Of a DNA stretch of 64,000 nt, positions 48,069-57,451 are shown one piece after another. This stretch comes from Synechococcus sp. J7-Johnson (lineage in GTDB: Bacteria; Cyanobacteriota; Cyanobacteriia; PCC-6307; Cyanobiaceae), in NCBI RefSeq assembly GCF_024345795.1, contig NZ_JAGQBU010000011.1, positions 1-64,000 on the forward strand. The letters are read 5' to 3'. The notes under the pieces were generated by a model. That model was not told the origin of the DNA. It searched no databases and was given only the letters and a program-made list of their open reading frames with translations. Both the position numbers and the translations under genes were made by a program. Position 1 is the stretch's first letter, and every line of letters starts with the position of its first letter.

Positions 48069-49292
48069 ATGGCTTCCGCGGCACCAAGCGCGGCCCTGCT
48101 GGAGCGGCTGGGGACGATCCGCCGCCACAGCGAGGAGCTGGTGGCCGATCTGGAGCCTGAAGACCTCTGTCTGCAGGGCATGGCTGACGCCAGCCCGCCC
48201 AAGTGGCATCTCGGCCACACCACCTGGTTCTTCGAGACTTTCCTGCTCCAGCCCCACCTGCCGGGCCACGTACCAGCGGACAGCCGCTGGGGCTACTTGT
48301 TCAACTCCTACTACGACACGATCGGCGAGCGTCACCCCCGCCCCCAGCGGGGGCTGCTCTCCCGTCCACCGATGCGGGAGGTGATGGCCTGGCGGCAACG
48401 GGTTGACGCAGGGCTGGAGGAGCTGCTGAAGCAGCTAGTCAGTCAACCCCAGACCAAGGCGGCGCCGGTGCTGGCACTGCTGGAGCTGGGGCTGCAGCAC
48501 GAGCAGCAGCACCAGGAGCTGCTGCTGATGGATCTGCTCGATGGCTTCAGCCGCAACCCCCTGGAGCCCGCCTACCGCCAGGCCGCCGCCGCCCCTGGCG
48601 ATGTGGCGAAGCCGCTGCAATGGATCGAGCATCCCGGCGGCCTGGTGGAGATCGGCGCCGATCCTGAGGGCGGCTTCCACTTCGATAACGAAGCGCCACG
48701 GCACCGCCACTGGCTGGAGCCCCATGCGATCGCCAGCCGGCTGGTGCGCAATGGGGAATTCGCGGCCTTCATCGACTCTGGGGGCTACCGCCGGCCCGAG
48801 CTCTGGATGAGCGAAGGCTGGGCTCTGGTCCAGGCGCGCAACTGGCGGGCACCCCGCTACTGGCGCGGCTCTGAACGCGACGGCTGGAGCTGGGAGTTCA
48901 GTCTGGAGGGGAGGCGGCCCCTGCGTCCGGAGGCGCCGGTGCGGCATCTGAGCTGGTTCGAGGCCGACGCCTATGCCCGCTGGGCCTGTGCGCGCCTGCC
49001 AACGGAAGCCGAATGGGAAACCGCCGCCCGCGCCGCCCACCCCGCCACGGAGGAGCTGGAGGGTCAGGTGTGGCAGTGGACCGCCAGCGCCTACCGTCCC
49101 TACCCGGGCTTCGCGCCGGCAGCCGGCGCGGTCGGTGAATACAACGGCAAATTCATGAGTTCCCAGATGGTGCTGCGCGGCGGCAGCGATTTCACCCCGC
49201 CCGGCCACAGCCGCCTCACCTACCGCAACTTCTTCCCGCCTGCGAGCCGCTGGATGGCCAGCGGTCTGCGCCTGGCCCAGGATCGGCGATGA
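48069..49292 (+). CDS. egtB: Ergothioneine biosynthesis sulfoxide synthase
   Basis: A non-haem iron enzyme that couples hercynine to a cysteine-type thiol with oxygen. It has 407 residues. An N-terminal DinB-like domain supplies the Fe ligands H50 (KWHLGHTTWFFE), H144 and H148 (HEQQHQE). The C-terminal formylglycine-generating-enzyme-like domain holds SWFEADAYARWA and RLPTEAEWE, with GGSDFTPPGHSRLTYRNFFPP. All three histidines of the facial triad are present. The ATG at 48069 is used. It overlaps egtD by 4 bases. Whether cysteine or gamma-glutamylcysteine is used cannot be read off safely; no egtA or egtC is visible nearby. Confidence 0.93.
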   Translation: MASAAPSAALLERLGTIRRHSEELVADLEPEDLCLQGMADASPPKWHLGHTTWFFETFLLQPHLPGHVPADSRWGYLFNSYYDTIGERHPRPQRGLLSRPPMREVMAWRQRVDAGLEELLKQLVSQPQTKAAPVLALLELGLQHEQQHQELLLMDLLDGFSRNPLEPAYRQAAAAPGDVAKPLQWIEHPGGLVEIGADPEGGFHFDNEAPRHRHWLEPHAIASRLVRNGEFAAFIDSGGYRRPELWMSEGWALVQARNWRAPRYWRGSERDGWSWEFSLEGRRPLRPEAPVRHLSWFEADAYARWACARLPTEAEWETAARAAHPATEELEGQVWQWTASAYRPYPGFAPAAGAVGEYNGKFMSSQMVLRGGSDFTPPGHSRLTYRNFFPPASRWMASGLRLAQDRR

Positions 49293-50338
49293 GCAGGCGC
49301 GCCGGCCTCAGCTCCCGGCCGGTCACACCGGCGCTCCCGCAGCCACCGGAGTCAAGCATCACCATGCTCGATCTGCATCCAGCCCCAGCCGACATGGCCA
49401 GGCTGGTGATCGAGGGGCTGAACCGCACACCCAAGCAACTGCCGGCCTGGTTCCTTTACGACAACGAGGGCTCCCGCCTGTTCGATGCCATCTGCGAACA
49501 ACCGGAGTACGGCCTAACCCGCACCGAAACCGCCCTGCTCAACCGCCATGCCGCCGCAATCGCCGCGGCCCTGGGCGAGGGGGTACTGGTGGAGTTCGGC
49601 GCCGGCAGCGCCCGCAAGGTGTCGCCGCTGCTCGAAGCCCTGGCCCCGCCGGCCTACGTGGCCCTCGACATCAGCGCCGAGCATCTGCAGCAGGCCTGCC
49701 GCAACCTGCAGCAACGCCATCCCAGAATCCCGGTACTGGGCATCTGCTGCGACTACAGCCTGCTCAAGCAGCTGCCTGAGCAGCCCCTTCTGGCGGGGCA
49801 GCGGCGGCTCGGCTTCTACCCCGGCAGCTCCCTGGGCAACTTCGATCACGACGAAGCCGTGACCCTGCTGGCCCAGTTCGCCCGGCTGCTGGGGAGCGAT
49901 GGGCGCCTGCTGATCGGCATCGACCAGCCACGCTCGGTTGCGGCGCTGGAAGCCGCCTACAACGACCGGGCCGGCCACTCCGCCGCCTTCGCCCGCAACC
50001 TGCTGGTGCGGCTCAACCGGGAGTTGGCAGGCAGCTTCGATCCCGGCAGCTTCTGCTACGAGGCCCACTGGCAGGCGCAGGACTCGCGCATCGCCATGGC
50101 CCTGGTGAGCGCGCGCGACCAGCAGGTGAGCCTCGCTGGAGCCAGCTGGCAGTTCACAGCCGGCGAATCCCTGATCACCGAGTACAGCCACAAGTACAGC
50201 CCGGAGGCCTTCACCGCCCTGGCGGCTGCGGCGGGCTGGCACTCCCTGGAGCGCTGGAGCGCCGACGACGGCAGCTTCAGCCTGCACCTGCTGCAACCGG
50301 CGACAGTGGGAGCCGCACCAGGCAGACTCAGCACCTGA
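49289..50338 (+). CDS. egtD: L-histidine N-alpha-methyltransferase
   Basis: Trimethylates histidine to hercynine, the first step of ergothioneine synthesis. A 349-residue class I methyltransferase. LPAWFLYDNEGSRLFDAICEQPEYGLTRTE near 50-79 is diagnostic of EgtD. The SAM-binding motif is LVEFGAGSARKVSPLLEAL, and the acidic and aromatic substrate residues lie in GFYPGSSLGNF. Its ATG overlaps the egtB stop (ATGA), which favours 49289, although a Met at residue 26 (49364) fits the family N-terminus. Two small genes and possibly ydcF follow in the same run. Confidence 0.93.
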   Translation: MSRRAGLSSRPVTPALPQPPESSITMLDLHPAPADMARLVIEGLNRTPKQLPAWFLYDNEGSRLFDAICEQPEYGLTRTETALLNRHAAAIAAALGEGVLVEFGAGSARKVSPLLEALAPPAYVALDISAEHLQQACRNLQQRHPRIPVLGICCDYSLLKQLPEQPLLAGQRRLGFYPGSSLGNFDHDEAVTLLAQFARLLGSDGRLLIGIDQPRSVAALEAAYNDRAGHSAAFARNLLVRLNRELAGSFDPGSFCYEAHWQAQDSRIAMALVSARDQQVSLAGASWQFTAGESLITEYSHKYSPEAFTALAAAAGWHSLERWSADDGSFSLHLLQPATVGAAPGRLST

Positions 50339-50359
50339 TCAGCAGCGAGAAGGCCGGCG

Positions 50360-50584
50360 ATGAGCAGGGACGACCAGCGGCGGGCGATGCGCGAAACCCG
50401 CGAAGACTTGATCGAACAACTGGAGCAGCTCTACCGCGAAGCTTTCGACCGGATCGGTGGGCAGGACCTCGGCGAAGGGGCGATCGCCCGTCTCACCCAG
50501 CTGCTGCTGCGCTCCCGCGAAGCGGCAATCACGCCCCTGGAAGAAGAGATCGAAGCCCCCCTGATCACCCGAGCCCCAGAGTGA
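50360..50584 (+). CDS. Small protein associated with hercynine metabolism
   Basis: A 74-residue charged, helical protein (MSRDDQRRAMRETREDLIEQLEQLYREAFDRIGG), probably a coiled-coil or helical hairpin. In picocyanobacteria an open reading frame of this kind regularly follows egtBD and is named for hercynine metabolism because of position only. No catalytic residue stands out. Spacing is 21 bases after egtD and 19 before the next gene. A scaffold or regulator role for the pathway is a guess. Confidence 0.7.
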   Translation: MSRDDQRRAMRETREDLIEQLEQLYREAFDRIGGQDLGEGAIARLTQLLLRSREAAITPLEEEIEAPLITRAPE

Positions 50585-50603
50585 ACTCGCCTGTGACACG
50601 CCC

Positions 50604-51137
50604 ATGAGCAGCAGCTGGTTCGATCAGCTGGAGTCCCAGCTGGAGCAGCAGCTGGAAGCCTTCCTGGGAAACCACCCAGGCCAGCAGGAGCTGCTGGAAC
50701 TGGAGGAGCTGCAGGAGCGCCAACGGCGCCTGCGCCAGCGGCGCCTGCAGATCCAGGCCCAGGCCGAGCAGCTGCGTCAGGCCCTGCTGCAGATCGCCAG
50801 CGAGATCACCCAGTGGCAGGAGCGGGTGCAGCGAGCCCGCGTCGCCGGTGCCCAGGAGCTGGCGGGACGAGCCGAAGCCCATCAGGGTCAGCTGATGGGC
50901 CAGGGACGCGACCGCTGGCAGCAGCTGGGGGAACTGGGCAAGGAGTTCGCCCGGGTGGAGCAGGAGTTGCAGGAGCTGGAGCAGCGGCCGCGCCCCGGAT
51001 CCGGCAGACCCGCCAGCCGGCCCGCCGCTGCTGCAGCCCCACCGGCCGAGGCCGACCTGGAGCAGGCCTGGGCTGACTTCGAATCACGCCAGGAGCTGGA
51101 GGAGCTGCGCCGCCGCTCCAGACCCTCAAGCACCTGA
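50604..51137 (+). CDS. Coiled-coil protein associated with hercynine metabolism
   Basis: A 177-residue protein that is almost entirely Gln/Glu/Leu/Arg-rich helix. Heptad-like repeats run from about 5 to 130 (LESQLEQQLEAFLGNH, LLELEELQERQRRLRQRRLQ), followed by a Pro/Ala-rich linker and a final short helix EQAWADFESRQELEELRRR. It matches the larger of two proteins that follow egtD in marine and freshwater picocyanobacteria. The function is unknown. It probably self-associates and may hold EgtB and EgtD together; that is inference. Confidence 0.7.
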   Translation: MSSSWFDQLESQLEQQLEAFLGNHPGQQELLELEELQERQRRLRQRRLQIQAQAEQLRQALLQIASEITQWQERVQRARVAGAQELAGRAEAHQGQLMGQGRDRWQQLGELGKEFARVEQELQELEQRPRPGSGRPASRPAAAAAPPAEADLEQAWADFESRQELEELRRRSRPSST

Positions 51138-51153
51138 GCGGGAGATCCGTCGC

Positions 51154-51954
51154 TTGGGCTTTCTGTTCTCGAAGCTGCTGCCGCAACTCCTCTATCCCCT
51201 GAGCCTGGGCTTGCTGCTCGCTCTGGCTGGCCTGCTGGTTGGGCCGCGACGCCGCTGGAGCGGCCCCCTTGGGGGCCTTGGCATGGCTCTGCTCTGGATC
51301 AGCGCCATGCCGCTCACAGCCAGGGAACTGGTCTGGGGGCTGGAGGCCCGCAGCGCTGCCCTGACCCCCTCGCCCCTGCCCAGGGGTGACGCCATCGTGG
51401 TCCTGGGCGGGGGCCTGCGGGCGGCGTTGCCCCCCAGGAGCGGAGTGGAGGTGAATGAGGCCGGCGACCGGCTGCTGAGCGGGATCCGGCTGCTGCGGGA
51501 GGAGCGGGCGCCCCTGCTGCTGCTGAGCGGAGGCCGGGTGAGCTTCAGCGGTGGGGACCCAGCACCTGCCGAAGCCATCAGCGCCCGCAACCTGGCGCTG
51601 GAGCTGGGGGTCCCCGCTGATCGCCTTCTGCTCAGTGATCAGGCCAGGACCACCGCCGAGGAGGCGAAGGATCTGCGCCGGATCGGCAAAGACCGCGACT
51701 GGTCCACGGTTCTGCTGGTGACCAGCGCCCTGCACATGCCAAGAGCCCTGGCCAGCTTCCGCCGCCAGAGCGGGCTCAAGGTTGTGCCGGTGGCCTGCGA
51801 CTACCTGCTGCCGGCCCGTGATCAGCTCGGCACGCCCACCGCCGGGTCGGTGTTGCTGTCACTCTGGCCAGACGCGGGATCCCTGCTGCTGAGCAGCCTG
51901 GCCGTCAAGGAACATCTCGGCCTGCTCGTGTACCGCCTCAAGGGCTGGAGTTGA
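51154..51954 (+). CDS. YdcF/SanA-like membrane protein (DUF218)
   Basis: A 266-residue protein with two N-terminal membrane spans (LLYPLSLGLLLALAGLLV and LGMALLWISAMPL). The DUF218 domain follows: GDAIVVLGGGLR near 70, LLLSGG near 122, DQARTTAEEAKDL and LLVTSALHMPRAL. Members are implicated in envelope integrity (ElyC, SanA) and bind small ligands through the GGG and SGG loops. The start is TTG at 51154 with GGGAG upstream. It follows the hercynine-associated gene after 16 bases and may belong to that transcript. Confidence 0.85.
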   Translation: MGFLFSKLLPQLLYPLSLGLLLALAGLLVGPRRRWSGPLGGLGMALLWISAMPLTARELVWGLEARSAALTPSPLPRGDAIVVLGGGLRAALPPRSGVEVNEAGDRLLSGIRLLREERAPLLLLSGGRVSFSGGDPAPAEAISARNLALELGVPADRLLLSDQARTTAEEAKDLRRIGKDRDWSTVLLVTSALHMPRALASFRRQSGLKVVPVACDYLLPARDQLGTPTAGSVLLSLWPDAGSLLLSSLAVKEHLGLLVYRLKGWS

Positions 51955-52001
51955 ACAGCTGAACTGAAGGTGAGGCCAAGGGTTCGAACGGACGGACAGA
52001 C

Positions 52002-52295
52002 CTATTTCTTGGGAGCGGGGGGCTCCAGGCTCACTCCCTCGGGGGGAGGCGTGGGATCTGGATCGGCGATCAGCATGTGCTGCAGCACGATCTCGGGGCG
52101 TTCACTGTCGCGCCAGCGGATGCGATAGGCCGGCATCTTGGTGCCACGGCTGGTGGTCTGCTCCACAGGCTCCATCACCCAGCCACGGCGGGAGCGGCCC
52201 TGGGGATTGCGCTTGACCACCGCATCCGCGTGTTTGAAGCGGAAACCGACGCGCTCACCGCTCATGGGCTGGGGGATAGTCCGATTAAGCTCCAT
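52002..52295 (-). CDS. Small hypothetical protein downstream of lysS
   Basis: A 97-residue basic protein. GRSRRGWVMEPVEQTTSRGTKM and RIRWRDSERPEIVLQHML look like the strands of a small SH3- or KOW-like barrel; the C-terminus is proline-rich (PDPTPPPEG). Start at ATG 52295, with an alternative Met at residue 11 (MSGERVGFRF). It lies 17 bases after the lysS stop, so the two are probably co-transcribed. I do not recognise it; resemblance to barrel-type photosystem or ribosome accessory proteins is only suggestive. Confidence 0.65.
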   Translation of the reverse strand: MELNRTIPQPMSGERVGFRFKHADAVVKRNPQGRSRRGWVMEPVEQTTSRGTKMPAYRIRWRDSERPEIVLQHMLIADPDPTPPPEGVSLEPPAPKK

Positions 52296-52312
52296 TATCT
52301 CATTGCGCCGGA

Positions 52313-53833
52313 TCAGCCCACCGGCGGCGGGGCTTCCGGCCGCAGCAGGGGGAAGGCGATCACATCGCGGATGCTCGGGCTGTCGGTGAGCAGCATCGCC
52401 AGCCGGTCGATGCCGATGCCAAGCCCGCCGGTCGGGGGCATGCCCACTTCAAGCGCATGGAGAAAGTCTTCGTCGACTCCATGGGCCTCGAGATCACCGG
52501 CAATGCGGCGCTCCTGCTGGGCCTCCAGGCGCCGGCGCTGGTCGAGCGGATCGATCAGCTCACTGAAGGCGTTGGCGGTTTCCCGGCCCACGATGAACAA
52601 CTCGAAGCGCTCCACCAGCCCGGGCTTGCTGCGGTGGGCGCGGGCCAGGGGGGAGATCTCCACCGGGTAATCGGTCACGAAGATGGGCTGAATCAGCGAC
52701 TCCTCCACCCGTTGCTCAAAGGCTTCATTGAGCAGACGACCGACGCTGTCGGCCGCATCAGGCACCTCCAGACCCACAGCGGCCATGGCTTCAGCGGCCT
52801 GCTCGCGGCTGCTGAAGCCGTTGAAATCCAGGCCCGTGGCCTGCTCCACCAGCTCATGCATGGTGGCCCGCCGCCAGGGGGGGGTCAGATCAATGGTGGT
52901 GCCCTGATACTCGATCACCGTGGTGCCGCACACCTGCTGGCAAACCGTGGCAATCAGCTCCTCGGTGAGCGCCATCATGTCGGTGTAATCGGTGTAGGCC
53001 TGATAAATCTCGACCGTGGTGAATTCGGGGTTGTGGCGCGTGCTCACCCCTTCGTTACGGAAGATTCTGCCCAGTTCGTAGACCCGCTCGAAGCCGCCCA
53101 CCACCAGCCGCTTGAGGTGCAGTTCGGTGGCGATCCGCAGCACCAGCGGCAGATCGAGGGTGTTGTGGTGGGTGGTGAAGGGCCGGGCTTCGGCGCCGCC
53201 AGCCTCGGCATTGAGGACCGGCGTTTCGATCTCCAGGAACTGGCGCTCATCCAGCCAGCGGCGGATGCCGCTCACCAGCAGGGCCCGGCGCCGAAAGGTC
53301 TCGCGGGTCTGGGGGGAGACCACCAGGTCGAGGTAGCGCTGGCGGTAGCGCTTTTCCACATCCGCCAGGCCGTGCCACTTGTCGGGGAGGGGCTGCAGGG
53401 CCTTGCTGAGCATCTGCCAGTCGGTCACCTTCACTGAGAGCTCGCCGCGGTCGGTGCGGCGCAGGCTTCCGCTCACGCCAATCCAGTCGCCGCTGTCCAC
53501 CAGGGTGGTGAGCTGGGCAAAGGCCTCGGGCTGATCCGGCAGGGCAGCCGCCAGGGTGGCCTTCTCGATGAACAACTGGATCGGGCCGGTCTCATCGAGC
53601 AGGGTGAAGAAGGCCAGCTTGCCCATCACCCGGCGGGTCATCACCCGTCCAGCCACCGAAACCCTCTCGTCGCGCTCCTGGCCGTTGGCCAGATCGGCAT
53701 GCAGACGCTGCAGCTCGGCGTGGCGATGGCTGGGATCGAAGCGCAGCCCGTAGGGAGCCAGGCCCAGGCCCCTGAGGACCTCAGCCTTCTCCAGGCGGGC
53801 CTGCTCCAGGCGGTTGAAGCGCGTCTCCGGCAA
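52313..53833 (-). CDS. lysS: Lysyl-tRNA synthetase, class II
   Basis: Charges tRNA-Lys. A 506-residue class IIb synthetase with an N-terminal OB-fold anticodon domain ([31 protein letters not shown]). Class II motif 2 is [23 protein letters not shown], and motif 3 is [28 protein letters not shown]. The signature [16 protein letters not shown] precedes motif 1. All blocks are intact. The ATG at 53833 is the family start. Confidence 0.95.
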   Translation of the reverse strand: MPETRFNRLEQARLEKAEVLRGLGLAPYGLRFDPSHRHAELQRLHADLANGQERDERVSVAGRVMTRRVMGKLAFFTLLDETGPIQLFIEKATLAAALPDQPEAFAQLTTLVDSGDWIGVSGSLRRTDRGELSVKVTDWQMLSKALQPLPDKWHGLADVEKRYRQRYLDLVVSPQTRETFRRRALLVSGIRRWLDERQFLEIETPVLNAEAGGAEARPFTTHHNTLDLPLVLRIATELHLKRLVVGGFERVYELGRIFRNEGVSTRHNPEFTTVEIYQAYTDYTDMMALTEELIATVCQQVCGTTVIEYQGTTIDLTPPWRRATMHELVEQATGLDFNGFSSREQAAEAMAAVGLEVPDAADSVGRLLNEAFEQRVEESLIQPIFVTDYPVEISPLARAHRSKPGLVERFELFIVGRETANAFSELIDPLDQRRRLEAQQERRIAGDLEAHGVDEDFLHALEVGMPPTGGLGIGIDRLAMLLTDSPSIRDVIAFPLLRPEAPPPVG

Positions 53834-53898
53834 GGCGGCAGAACTCAGACAGGAGCCCCATCCTGAAGGACCGAGGAGCTCAGAAAGGGCCGAGGGCC

Positions 53899-54705
53899 TC
53901 AGGCGGTGGCCGCAACGGCCGGCTCGGCCATCCGCTGGGAGGCATAGCCGGTGCCTCGCACCGTCAGGATCAGCTCGGGATTGCGCGGATCGGGCTCAAG
54001 CTTGCCGCGCAGACGGGCCACATAGACATCGACCACGCGCAGGTCGGCGGCACGGCGGGGTGGATAGCCCCACAGCTGCTCGAGGATCTCGGCCCGTGGC
54101 ACCACCCGGCCGGGGTCGCGGAAGAGCAGCTCCAGCAGGCTGAATTCGGTATAGGTGAGACCGATGCGCTCACCATCACGGGTGACCTGGCGGCGGTTGG
54201 TGTCGACCACCAGATCGCCCACGCGCATGACTCCCTGTCCGGCAGGCACGTCGCGCGGTTCGGCGGCGGCGGAGCCCCGGCCCACACGCCGCAGGATGGT
54301 GGCGATGCGGGCTTCGAGCTCCTTGGGACTGAACGGCTTGGGCAGGTAGTCGTCGGCACCGAGATCAAGGCCAGCCACCCGCTCGGCGATGGCATCCAGA
54401 GCCGAGAGAAAAATGATCGGTACGCAGGATTCGGCCCGCAATCTGCGGCAGACGGCAAATCCATCCAGCTTGGGCAGCATCACATCGAGCACCACCAGAT
54501 CCGGCTGCTCGTCATGGAAAAGGGCCAGGGCCTGCTCACCGTCTTCGGCGCAGACCACCCTGTAGCCGGCCAGCTGAAGGCGCATCACCAGCACACGGCG
54601 CACGGTGGCTTCGTCGTCTACCACCAGCAGGGTGGCGCGGGGCTCTGATGAAGACTCCGGGGAAGATTCACCCTGCTGTAGCCGGGGATCCGCTTCCAGA
54701 GGCAT
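53899..54705 (-). CDS. rpaB: OmpR-family response regulator, RpaB/Ycf27-like
   Basis: A 268-residue response regulator. The receiver has the phospho-acceptor D74 in [14 protein letters not shown] and the switch lysine in [21 protein letters not shown]. The winged-helix domain has [24 protein letters not shown] and [23 protein letters not shown]. The pattern is that of RpaB, the essential cyanobacterial regulator of high-light genes and phycobilisome-photosystem coupling. The ATG at 54705 gives a Ser/Glu-rich leader; one at 54735 would add 10 residues. No pair of RpaB-binding HLR1 repeats was found in the 100-base gap before it. Confidence 0.85.
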   Translation of the reverse strand: MPLEADPRLQQGESSPESSSEPRATLLVVDDEATVRRVLVMRLQLAGYRVVCAEDGEQALALFHDEQPDLVVLDVMLPKLDGFAVCRRLRAESCVPIIFLSALDAIAERVAGLDLGADDYLPKPFSPKELEARIATILRRVGRGSAAAEPRDVPAGQGVMRVGDLVVDTNRRQVTRDGERIGLTYTEFSLLELLFRDPGRVVPRAEILEQLWGYPPRRAADLRVVDVYVARLRGKLEPDPRNPELILTVRGTGYASQRMAEPAVAATA

Positions 54706-54835
54706 CGGAATCCAGTCATGAAGAAAAGCAACCATACCTTGAGAGGCAGTTACGAAGCGGCGAGCTTTCAGTCTCTCAGCGGGGACTCAGCCAAGACTTA
54801 ATGATTTATTCCACAAGTCAGGGGGCAGTGCCCGG

Positions 54836-56161
54836 TCAGGGCCAGCGGGCTTCGGCGTAGACGTTCCACTCGCGTTCCGCTTCCGCCAGCGCCTGATCGC
54901 TATCGATCTGGCCGAGCATGGCCTTCTGCAGCTGGCGGTAGAGAATCGCCTGCAGCCGCTTCACCCCTGGGGTGGCCGGCACCAGCACCCGCGCCCGGCC
55001 GAGAGTCTCCACCGACTGCAGCCGCGCTTGCCGCACCAGCTGCTCCTTGGCATCTGCGGGCGTCTGCTGGCGCAATCCCTGCTCGATGCGCTCGAGGGCC
55101 TGCCGCGCCGAAGGCAGCACCCGGGCTTCCTCAGCGAAACGGGCCTGATTGGCAGCATTGGTGAGGTACAGGGCAAAGCTGAGCGCCTGCTTGGCTCTGG
55201 TGCTCTGGCGCGAAACAGCCAGATTCATCACCGCCACATTCGCCAATCCGTCGGGGCCCGTGAGCGGCGGCCCGGGCCGGGTGAGCGCGGCAATGCCGGG
55301 GGCATTGGTCTGAATGCTGCGCAGGAACTCGGCGCCGCTGGAGAGCAGAGCCAGCTCACCGCTCTGGTAGAGCTCCACCGCTCTGCGGTAGCCCTGGCTC
55401 ACCACCTCCCGCGGCAGCAGGCCCCGCCGGTAGAGGTCGCTCCAGAAGGCGAAGGCCCGGCGGCCCGGCGGGGTGTTGAAGGCGGCCCGCTGGCGCTGAT
55501 CCTGCAGAGTCACCCCCATCTGCACCATCGACTCCAGCAACTCCGCCGAGTCGTCGGGCACCACCGTGACGAACAGGGCGTACATGCCGGTGCGGCGCCT
55601 GACCGCCTCCGCGAAGGCCGGCACGTCCTCCCAGCGGCTGGGGGGCTGGCTGTAGCCCGCCCGGTTGAGCAGATCCCTGTTGCTCAGTGAGATCCGCGCG
55701 GTGAGATACCAGGGGATGGCGAACTGCCTGCCGTCCTGGCGGCTGGCCTGCCAGATCAGAGGCAGATAACTGGCGGCGGCATCCGGAGGCAGGAGCGGAT
55801 CCAGATCCATCAACCCTCCCTTGCTGGCAAGGTTGGCTGCGAACAGCGGGTTCAGATTCACCACATCCGGCGCCGTGCGGGCGAACACCGCCGCCAGCAG
55901 CTTGCGCTCCACCGACCCCCAGGGCACATCGGTCCAGCGCACCTTGAGGCCCGGATTCTCCTGCTCCCAGGCGGCGATCACCCCACGCAGGTAATCGTTG
56001 AACTTGGGGGCCAGATCAAGGGTCCAGAACTGAAGCTCCGGTCCGCTGGAGCGACGGATCCCGCAGCCGGCCAGCAGCGCGACCAGGGCACTAGCCATCA
56101 GCTCACGCCGGCTCCAGCGGCGTGCTGGGCGGAAGAGCCGATCCAGCATCGGTTTCGTCAT
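54836..56161 (-). CDS. Extracellular solute-binding lipoprotein (sugar ABC transporter, family 1)
   Basis: A 441-residue binding protein from the ATG at 56161. The leader has a twin-arginine pattern (WSRRELMAS) and the lipobox LLAGC, so it is exported and lipidated. The mature region has WEQENPGLKVRWTDVPWGSVERKL and DLLNRAGYSQPPSRWEDVPAFAEAV, typical of maltose/glycerol-3-phosphate-type receptors. No permease or ATPase gene is adjacent, so its partners are elsewhere. The start at 56185 would overlap mreD by 20 bases; 56161 begins just after it ends. The sugar is unknown, with a disaccharide or glucosylglycerol likely for this group. Confidence 0.85.
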   Translation of the reverse strand: MTKPMLDRLFRPARRWSRRELMASALVALLAGCGIRRSSGPELQFWTLDLAPKFNDYLRGVIAAWEQENPGLKVRWTDVPWGSVERKLLAAVFARTAPDVVNLNPLFAANLASKGGLMDLDPLLPPDAAASYLPLIWQASRQDGRQFAIPWYLTARISLSNRDLLNRAGYSQPPSRWEDVPAFAEAVRRRTGMYALFVTVVPDDSAELLESMVQMGVTLQDQRQRAAFNTPPGRRAFAFWSDLYRRGLLPREVVSQGYRRAVELYQSGELALLSSGAEFLRSIQTNAPGIAALTRPGPPLTGPDGLANVAVMNLAVSRQSTRAKQALSFALYLTNAANQARFAEEARVLPSARQALERIEQGLRQQTPADAKEQLVRQARLQSVETLGRARVLVPATPGVKRLQAILYRQLQKAMLGQIDSDQALAEAEREWNVYAEARWP

Positions 56162-56165
56162 CCGA

Positions 56166-56678
56166 TCACCCCCGTGCGCTGGCACTGTGCCGTCGCCACA
56201 GCAGCAGCAGCAACGAACAGATCATCGGTGCCAGCAGGGCCGTGACCAACACCTGGGCCAGCAGGGTGTGCAGGCTCGCCGCCGTGAGCAGTGCCGCCCA
56301 GCCGCCGCCCCCCTGACGCTGCAGCAGCACACTCACCCCCAGCACTGCGCTGCCGAGCATGGCCAGCAGGCCCAGGCTGAAGCTCCGCTCGATCGGCGGG
56401 CCCCGCCGCGGCAGCCGGCCCCACCACCAACCCAGCAGGGCCAGGGCGGGCATCTGGGTGGCTCCACCGAGGTGGAGGCAGTCGAGCAGCAGGCCCAGGG
56501 CCAGCCCCGCCAGGGCACCGGACAGCGGTCCATCCGCCAGCGACCAGGGCAGCAGCCAAAGCACAGCCCAGCTGGGGGGAACCCCGCCGATCCGCAGGAC
56601 GCCGGGCGCCGCCAGGGTGAGCAACGGCACCACCAGGGCGCTGACCACAAACAGGGGGCGGTGATGCAGGCTGGCCAT
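56166..56678 (-). CDS. mreD: Rod shape-determining protein MreD-like
   Basis: A 170-residue membrane protein with five or six hydrophobic spans and the MreD-like block WLLPWSLADGPLSGALAGLALGLLLDCLHLGG. Its place after mreB and mreC is the strongest evidence. It couples the MreB filament to peptidoglycan synthesis in the elongasome. The ATG at 56678 follows the mreC stop by 3 bases, implying coupled translation. Confidence 0.85.
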   Translation of the reverse strand: MASLHHRPLFVVSALVVPLLTLAAPGVLRIGGVPPSWAVLWLLPWSLADGPLSGALAGLALGLLLDCLHLGGATQMPALALLGWWWGRLPRRGPPIERSFSLGLLAMLGSAVLGVSVLLQRQGGGGWAALLTAASLHTLLAQVLVTALLAPMICSLLLLLWRRHSASARG

Positions 56679-56681
56679 GGT

Positions 56682-57446
56682 TCAGGGTCCCGCCGGGGCC
56701 GCCTCCCGGCGGGTGAGCACCTGCACCCAGTCGACCGAGGCCACCGGGGCACTCAGCTGCACCACCGCCAGCGTGGCCGGCACCGCCTTGACATCCACCG
56801 ACTGGATCACCCCCACGCTCAGGCCAGGCGGCACCAGCGTGCTGGCGGGGGAGGTCACCACCACATCACCTGGGCGCACCTGGGGATCCTTCTCTAGAAA
56901 GCGCAGCACAGGCCTGCTGCTGCCGACCCCGGTGAGCAGGCCATGGCGCTGGGTGCGCGCCACCCACACACCCACCTTGCTGGCGGTGTCGGTGAGCAGG
57001 GCCACCCGGGCCGTGGTGGGGGTGACGCTCTCCACCCGCCCGATCAGGCCGCCGGGGCCAATCACCGAATCCCCCGCCTGGATGTTTTGCAGCCCACCGA
57101 CCCCCAGCACCAATTGATGCCACCAGCCACCGGGTTCACGGGAGATCACCGGCGCGGTGACCTTTCCGGGATCGGCCCGCTGCAGATCGAGCAGGCTGCG
57201 CAGGCGGCGGTTGTCGAGCTCCAGCTGGCTGAGCCTGGTCTGCTGATCCAGCTGCTGAGACGCCAGCAACCACTCCTTCTGGGCGCTGCCGGGCCAGAAG
57301 GGGCGGCTGAGCAGGGCGTAGGCATCGCTGAGCAGGGCACCCTTGCTGAGGCGGACCGCCACCAGGGCAAACGCAACCAGGGCCCAGGGCCAGGCTCCGA
57401 CCACCGGCCTCAGCCAGGGGACGCGGGAGAGGCGTCCGAACGGCAC
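56682..57446 (-). CDS. mreC: Rod shape-determining protein MreC
   Basis: A 254-residue protein with one N-terminal membrane span (WLRPVVGAWPWALVAFALVAV), a coiled-coil (LASQQLDQQTRLSQLELDNRRLRSLLDL), and the periplasmic beta domain with APVISREPGGWWHQLVLGVG and GDVVVTSPASTLVPPGLSVGVI. It bridges MreB and the periplasmic cell-wall enzymes. It lies 5 bases after mreB. Confidence 0.92.
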   Translation of the reverse strand: MPFGRLSRVPWLRPVVGAWPWALVAFALVAVRLSKGALLSDAYALLSRPFWPGSAQKEWLLASQQLDQQTRLSQLELDNRRLRSLLDLQRADPGKVTAPVISREPGGWWHQLVLGVGGLQNIQAGDSVIGPGGLIGRVESVTPTTARVALLTDTASKVGVWVARTQRHGLLTGVGSSRPVLRFLEKDPQVRPGDVVVTSPASTLVPPGLSVGVIQSVDVKAVPATLAVVQLSAPVASVDWVQVLTRREAAPAGP

Positions 57447-57451
57447 CGGAC

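Noticed and set aside
54736-54835. RpaB-binding HLR1 repeats upstream of the rpaB-like gene
   Set aside because: Only a single GTTACGAA-like half was seen, not the direct-repeat pair.
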